Positions 5,542-8,989 of a DNA stretch of 8,989 nt are shown here, piece after piece (positions within the stretch are counted from its first letter, which is position 1; each line of letters opens with the position of its first letter). The position numbers and the translations under genes were made by a program. The stretch is from Bacteroidota bacterium (GTDB lineage: Bacteria > Bacteroidota > Bacteroidia > B-17B0 > B-17BO): NCBI GenBank assembly GCA_947462425.1, contig CANHPI010000090.1:1-8989 (forward strand), read 5' to 3'. The notes beneath the pieces are model-generated. The model was not told the origin of the DNA. It made no database searches and saw nothing but the letters and a program-made list of their open reading frames with translations.

Positions 5542-7221
5542 ATGAAAAAATATATTGTAATAATTTGTTTGTGCATTGCTTCGGTTTTTGCATTTAATTT
5601 TTCTCAGGATTATTTTGAAGTATCTAAAAATTTAGATGTATTTAATACACTATATCGTGAGTTAAATATTGCTTATGTTGATGAAACAAAACCCGGATTA
5701 TTAATGAAAACAGGCATTGAGGCCATGTTAGCATCTTTAGACCCTTACACAAATTATTATACAGAAAATGATATTGAGGATTATAGATTTATGACTACCG
5801 GAGAGTATGGTGGAATTGGTGCTTTAATTCAGGATGTTGATAAAAAAATAACCGTTACTGAGCCATATGAAAATTTCGCGGCTTTTAAAGCAGGTTTAAG
5901 AGCAGGTGATGAGATTATTGAAGTGAATGGAACGAATGTAGTTGGTAAAAAAACCGAAGATATTACCAACATGCTTAAAGGTCAGGCTGGCACTCCTATT
6001 AAATTAAAAATAGTTCGTTTAGGTAAAACGGCGCCAATTGATGTAAACTTAAACCGTGAGGAGATTAAAGTAAAAGCTGTGCCCTATTACAACATGTTAA
6101 ATGAAGAAGTTGGTTATATAAAACTAACAAGCTTTACAGATAATTGCTCGGGCGAAGTGAAGGAAGCTTTATTGAAATTAAAAGAAAAAAATTGTAAGTC
6201 ATTAATTTTAGATTTGAGAGGCAACCCTGGTGGACTTTTAAATGAGGCAGTTAATATTGTTAACTTATTTGTAGAAAAAAATAATGAAGTAGTTTCTACA
6301 AAAGGAAAAGTAAAAGACTGGAATAAACAATATTTTTCTCTTTATACTCCCGTTGATACTCAAATGCCTTTGGTTGTTTTAGTGGATAATAATTCAGCAT
6401 CAGCATCAGAAATTGTTTCGGGTGCATTGCAGGATTTAGATAGGGCTGTGATTTTAGGCCAACGTTCTTTTGGCAAAGGTTTAGTTCAACAAACTAGAGA
6501 TTTAACTTATAACACAAAATTAAAAGTTACTGTTGCTAAATATTATATACCAAGTGGGCGCTGTATACAAGCATTAGATTACACACACAAAGATGAGGAG
6601 GGTAGGGTTGAAAAAGTTCCTGATTCGTTAATAACAGCTTTTAAAACTAAAAACGGACGTATTATTTATGATGGAGCAGGAGTGTTACCTGATTACAAAA
6701 CAGAACCAATTAAGTACAGTAATATTTTAGCTACTTTAATATCTAAAAATCATGTATTTACTTTTGTAAATTATTATTTATTGAAGCATCCCGAATTTAA
6801 TACAACTGCATCAAACGTTTCTCTGTCTGATACAGATTATGACGACTTTATAACTTACTTAAAGAATAAAGATTATAACTACAAAACTCAAAGTGATTTT
6901 GCTTTAGAAGATCTAAAATTAGATGCCTCAAATGAAAAGTATTACGAAAGTATAAAAGTAGAATATGAAGCATTACTCAATAAAATGAACGCTAATAAAA
7001 AGGACGATTTAATGCGCTTTAAACCTGAAATTAAACAGTTTATAGAAGAAGAATTAGCATCGCGTTTTGAGTTTCAAAGAGGACGCATTGAGACTTCTTT
7101 GAAATATGACTTAGATGTTATGGAAGCAAAAAAATTATTGGGTGATAAACAAAAAATGATATCTATTTTAACAACGATAGAAAAGCCCACAAAACCATTT
7201 AATCCTAATAAACGCTTTTAA
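5542..7221 (+). CDS. S41 family C-terminal processing protease (Ctp/Prc type)
   Basis: A 559-residue periplasmic serine protease that degrades or trims proteins from their C-terminus. Residues 1-18 look like a signal peptide or membrane anchor (KKYIVIICLCIASVFAF). A helical stretch (25-85) leads into a PDZ domain (about 87-170, starting GEYGGIGA), which binds substrate C-termini, then the S41 core (about 180-345). The catalytic dyad is Ser287 in NSASASEI and Lys312 in SFGKG, 25 residues apart as in E. coli Prc; Gln316, four residues after the Lys, completes the CtpB-like triad. The region from about 385 to 559 is a charged, mostly helical extension, which I recall as usual for Bacteroidota members. 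The start follows an A-rich leader without Shine-Dalgarno sequence. It appears monocistronic: the next gene has its own promoter. Natural substrates cannot be told from sequence. Confidence 0.95.
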   Translation: MKKYIVIICLCIASVFAFNFSQDYFEVSKNLDVFNTLYRELNIAYVDETKPGLLMKTGIEAMLASLDPYTNYYTENDIEDYRFMTTGEYGGIGALIQDVDKKITVTEPYENFAAFKAGLRAGDEIIEVNGTNVVGKKTEDITNMLKGQAGTPIKLKIVRLGKTAPIDVNLNREEIKVKAVPYYNMLNEEVGYIKLTSFTDNCSGEVKEALLKLKEKNCKSLILDLRGNPGGLLNEAVNIVNLFVEKNNEVVSTKGKVKDWNKQYFSLYTPVDTQMPLVVLVDNNSASASEIVSGALQDLDRAVILGQRSFGKGLVQQTRDLTYNTKLKVTVAKYYIPSGRCIQALDYTHKDEEGRVEKVPDSLITAFKTKNGRIIYDGAGVLPDYKTEPIKYSNILATLISKNHVFTFVNYYLLKHPEFNTTASNVSLSDTDYDDFITYLKNKDYNYKTQSDFALEDLKLDASNEKYYESIKVEYEALLNKMNANKKDDLMRFKPEIKQFIEEELASRFEFQRGRIETSLKYDLDVMEAKKLLGDKQKMISILTTIEKPTKPFNPNKRF

Positions 7222-7257
7222 AAACAGTATAAATTTATACTTAGTTTAACTTTTATG

Positions 7258-7288
7258 TTTGAAAATAGTATTAATTAAGCTATTTTTG
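7258..7288 (+). promoter_or_regulatory. Near-perfect Bacteroidota promoter of the THX gene
   Basis: TTTG (7258-7261), a spacer of exactly 19 nt, and TATTTTTG (7281-7288) match the TTTG-N19-TAnnTTTG consensus at every defined position. Transcription should begin near 7293-7296, giving a leader of about 22-25 nt. It is the strongest promoter in the window, as expected for a ribosomal protein gene. Confidence 0.85.
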
Positions 7289-7317
7289 AGAACATTAATT
7301 TATAAAACACATTTATC

Positions 7318-7485
7318 ATGGGAAAAGGCGATCAAAAAACAAGACGTGGAAAAATTCAAGTAGGTTCATTTGGAAACGTTCGTCCACGTAAAAAAACTAA
7401 AGCAGTTACAGCAGAAGAAATAGCGGCAGGTGCAGCAGCCAAAAAGGCAGCGCCTAAAAAAGCAGCTAAAAAAGCAGCAAAATAA
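7318..7485 (+). CDS. Small-subunit ribosomal protein THX
   Basis: A 55-residue, strongly basic protein beginning MGKGDQKTRRGKIQVGSFGN and continuing VRPRKK, the hallmark of the THX (Thx) family, which sits in the head of the small ribosomal subunit and contacts 16S rRNA. In Thermus the protein is only about 26 residues. Here residues 26-55 add a tail of Lys and Ala (KKAAPKKAAKKAAK), a form I recall from Bacteroidota. The ATG follows the leader TTATC with no Shine-Dalgarno sequence. The gene has its own near-perfect promoter and its own terminator 8 nt after the stop, so it is a complete single-gene unit. Its size makes it easy to miss with length cut-offs. Confidence 0.93.
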   Translation: MGKGDQKTRRGKIQVGSFGNVRPRKKTKAVTAEEIAAGAAAKKAAPKKAAKKAAK

Positions 7486-7492
7486 AATAAAG

Positions 7493-7516
7493 AAACCGCT
7501 CTAAAGCGGTTTTTTT
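7493..7516 (+). terminator. Intrinsic terminator of the THX gene
   Basis: AAACCGCT (7493-7500) pairs perfectly with AGCGGTTT (7505-7512) around a CTAA loop, followed by seven T (7510-7516, partly within the stem). It starts 8 nt after the THX stop codon. Confidence 0.92.
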
Positions 7517-7529
7517 ATGTGAAGAATTT

Positions 7530-7622
7530 GGGCGTTCCCGCGAGAAGCGGACGGGCTGTCACTACAATCTTTTTATCTCGCTTTGGCGAGTAAAAAAGGA
7601 TTTACGTTTGCATCCCTAACGC
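7530..7622 (+). repeat. Structured repeat, copy A
   Basis: A 93-nt unit from GGGCGTT to AACGC, GC-rich at its left end. Its predicted helices are: an outer stem GCGTT (7532-7536) with AACGC (7618-7622); a small hairpin CCGC (7538-7541) with GCGG (7547-7550); and a long hairpin AATC-TTTTTA (7566-7575) with TAAAAA and GGATT (7591-7602), capped by CTCGC/GCGAG (7577-7581 with 7586-7590). ACTACAATC is identical to copy B. There is no open frame with protein features. It may be a structured RNA, an extragenic repeat or half of a small non-autonomous mobile element. I recall similar GGGCGT...ACGC elements in Bacteroidota but cannot name the family. Confidence 0.65.
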
Positions 7623-7655
7623 ATTCTAACTAATTAAACTAAAATCTACATAAGA
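7623..7655. other. AT-rich spacer between the two repeat copies
   Basis: These 33 nt contain few G or C and show no start codon with a usable frame and no clear promoter. They separate the 3' ends of copies A and B. Confidence 0.5.
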
Positions 7656-7751
7656 GCGTGAAGGATTGCAACGAAAATCCTTTGCATCTTTTTAGATGCA
7701 AAGATTGTAGTGTAAAGCCTGACCCTGCTGCCACTTTGCAGGGGCACGCCC
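7656..7751 (-). repeat. Structured repeat, copy B (opposite strand)
   Basis: A 96-nt unit on the minus strand from GGGCGTG to CACGC with the same plan as copy A. The outer stem is GCGTG (7749-7745) with CACGC (7660-7656). A hairpin CCCTGC with GCAGGG follows, then the shared ACTACAATC, then a long hairpin AATC-TTTGCATCT with AGATGCAAA-GGATT around an AAAA loop. The stem sequences differ from copy A but remain paired, and the outer stem differs by a compensated base pair. With copy A it forms a 222-nt tail-to-tail pair whose outer 9 nt (TTTGGGCGT at 7527-7535 and ACGCCCAAA at 7746-7754) are perfect inverted repeats. Confidence 0.65.
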
Positions 7752-7809
7752 AAAAATCACAAACGTACTTAAATCTTAATTTTAGTAAAAAAATATTTAC
7801 CTTTAAATC

Positions 7810-8952
7810 GTGACTTATTTTCAACCCGATAAAATAAAAATTGGTGTATTAGGCGGAGGACAACTTGGCCGAATGATGATACAAAGCGCCATCAATTATA
7901 ATCTTTATGTTTGTTGTTTAGATCCTGACGCAAACGCACCTTGTAAAGCAATTGCAAATGAATTTACAAAAGGTAGTTTAACAGATTACGATACTGTTTA
8001 TAAATTTGGTAAGGATAAAGACATTATTACTATTGAAATTGAGAACGTAAATGTAGAGGCTTTAAAGGATTTACAAAAGCTTGGAAAAAAAGTATTTCCT
8101 CAACCTGAGGTAATTGAAATTATTAAAGATAAAGGATTACAAAAAATGTTTTATCAACGTAATGATATTCCAAGCCCTGATTTTTTTTTAGTAGAAAACA
8201 AAACTCAAATTGAAAAATACAGAGATTTTTTTCCGTTTTTTCAAAAAATGCGCACTGGGGGTTATGACGGGAAAGGTGTTGTTAAATTAGGGCATCCTAA
8301 TAAAATAGAACATGCTTTTGAAGTGCCAAGTGTATTGGAACGCCTGGTTGATTTTGAAAAAGAAATTTCGGTAATTGTGGCTCGTAACGAAAGCGGAGAA
8401 ACAAAATGTTTTCCTGCTGTAGAGTGTGAATTTAATTCGGAAGCTAACTTAGTAGAGTTTTTATTTTCGCCTGCCAACATTAAAAAAAGCATTGATAAAC
8501 AAGCTACTGAAATTGCAATTAAGATTGCAGAGAAATTAAATATCGTTGGTATACTTGCAGTTGAATTATTTGTGACTAAAGATGGTAAAGTATTAGTAAA
8601 CGAAGTAGCACCTCGGCCACATAACAGCGGACATCAAACTATTGAAGGAAATATTACCTCTCAGTTCGAACAACATTTACGTGCTATTTTAAATTTACCA
8701 TTGGGCGATACAAGTATTATTAAACCTGCTGTGATGATTAATTTGTTAGGCGAAAAAAATCATGAAGGTGCAGCAAAATATGAAGGCTTAACTGATGCCA
8801 TCAAATACAAAGGTGTGTATATTCATTTATACGGAAAAACAACCACTAAGCCTTTCCGCAAAATGGGGCATATCACTGTGATAGATGATGATTTGAATCT
8901 AGCAAAGAAAAAAGCAATAACAGTAAAAGATTTAGTGAAGGTAATTTCCTAG
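7810..8952 (+). CDS. purK: N5-carboxyaminoimidazole ribonucleotide synthase
   Basis: An ATP-grasp enzyme of de novo purine synthesis that converts 5-aminoimidazole ribonucleotide, bicarbonate and ATP to N5-carboxy-AIR, the substrate of PurE. At 380 residues it is full length. Visible features are the N-terminal glycine loop GVLGGGQLGRM (12-22), MRTGGYDGKGVV (147-158) of the ATP-grasp fold, LERLVDFEKEISVIVAR (176-192), and the catalytic region VELFVTKDGKVLVNEVAPRP (251-270) followed by HNSGHQTIEG. It starts at GTG: an in-frame TAA (7804-7806) lies just upstream, and the next Met (22) would delete the glycine loop, so no ATG is possible. A weak -7-like TACCTTTA (7798-7805) would place transcription at or beside the GTG. 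No purE is seen within the window; only 37 nt follow the stop. Confidence 0.96.
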   Translation: MTYFQPDKIKIGVLGGGQLGRMMIQSAINYNLYVCCLDPDANAPCKAIANEFTKGSLTDYDTVYKFGKDKDIITIEIENVNVEALKDLQKLGKKVFPQPEVIEIIKDKGLQKMFYQRNDIPSPDFFLVENKTQIEKYRDFFPFFQKMRTGGYDGKGVVKLGHPNKIEHAFEVPSVLERLVDFEKEISVIVARNESGETKCFPAVECEFNSEANLVEFLFSPANIKKSIDKQATEIAIKIAEKLNIVGILAVELFVTKDGKVLVNEVAPRPHNSGHQTIEGNITSQFEQHLRAILNLPLGDTSIIKPAVMINLLGEKNHEGAAKYEGLTDAIKYKGVYIHLYGKTTTKPFRKMGHITVIDDDLNLAKKKAITVKDLVKVIS

Positions 8953-8953
8953 C

Positions 8954-8988
8954 ACTAAAAACTGAGAACTAGCAACTAATAACTTAAA
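8954..8988. repeat. Five tandem 7-nt units, ACTnnnA
   Basis: Directly after the purK stop, five units keep an exact 7-nt period: ACTAAAA, ACTGAGA, ACTAGCA, ACTAATA, ACTTAAA. ACT at positions 1-3 and A at 7 are invariant, while 4-6 vary. The array may continue past the window end. It has no terminator character and no coding potential I can see. Confidence 0.6.
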
Positions 8989-8989
8989 A

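Noticed and set aside
7530..7751. CRISPR array or toxin-antitoxin locus
   Set aside because: There are only two inverted, diverged copies with no regular direct repeats and spacers, and no adjacent small protein genes of those classes.
7639..7824. Minus-strand 61-codon frame
   Set aside because: It runs through structured repeat copy B and the purK start, and its internal repetition comes from the repeat hairpins.
8262..8492. Minus-strand 76-codon frame
   Set aside because: It is antisense within the conserved ATP-grasp core of purK, with no independent support.

Overview
The window looks like chromosomal DNA of an AT-rich member of the Bacteroidota. Three things point there. Two promoters match the phylum's distinctive pattern (TTTG or TTG, a 19-nt spacer, then TAnnTTTG). 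Genes start without Shine-Dalgarno sequences, after A-rich leaders. The ribosomal protein THX has the Ala/Lys-rich tail common in this group. I cannot place the organism below phylum or class.

Layout. Positions 1-395 hold no convincing gene, only a hairpin that could end minus-strand transcription and a degenerate open frame. Positions 428-2446 (minus) encode a secreted M13 (neprilysin-like) zinc peptidase with two altered active-site motifs. A tRNA-Leu(CAA) (2712-2790, minus) follows with its own terminator. Upstream of it lie a 17-nt duplicate of the tRNA 5' end and a perfect palindrome. A prs-rplY pair (3000-4592, plus) ends at a bidirectional terminator shared with a convergent LON-substrate-binding-domain gene (4706-5308, minus). 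Diverging from that is a periplasmic S41 (Ctp) protease (5542-7221, plus). Next comes the 55-residue ribosomal protein THX gene (7318-7485), with a near-perfect promoter and terminator. Positions 7530-7751 carry two diverged copies of a structured repeat arranged tail to tail. purK (7810-8952, GTG start) closes the window and is followed by a 7-nt-period repeat.

The genes are mostly housekeeping. Prs makes PRPP, the precursor of purine synthesis, and PurK acts later in the same pathway. bL25, THX and the tRNA serve translation. The M13, S41 and LON-domain proteins concern protein turnover, the first two probably outside the inner membrane. No defence system, phage or complete insertion sequence is visible. 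The least explained part is the paired structured repeat at 7530-7751: its two copies differ in sequence yet keep the same predicted helices, including one compensatory base-pair change.
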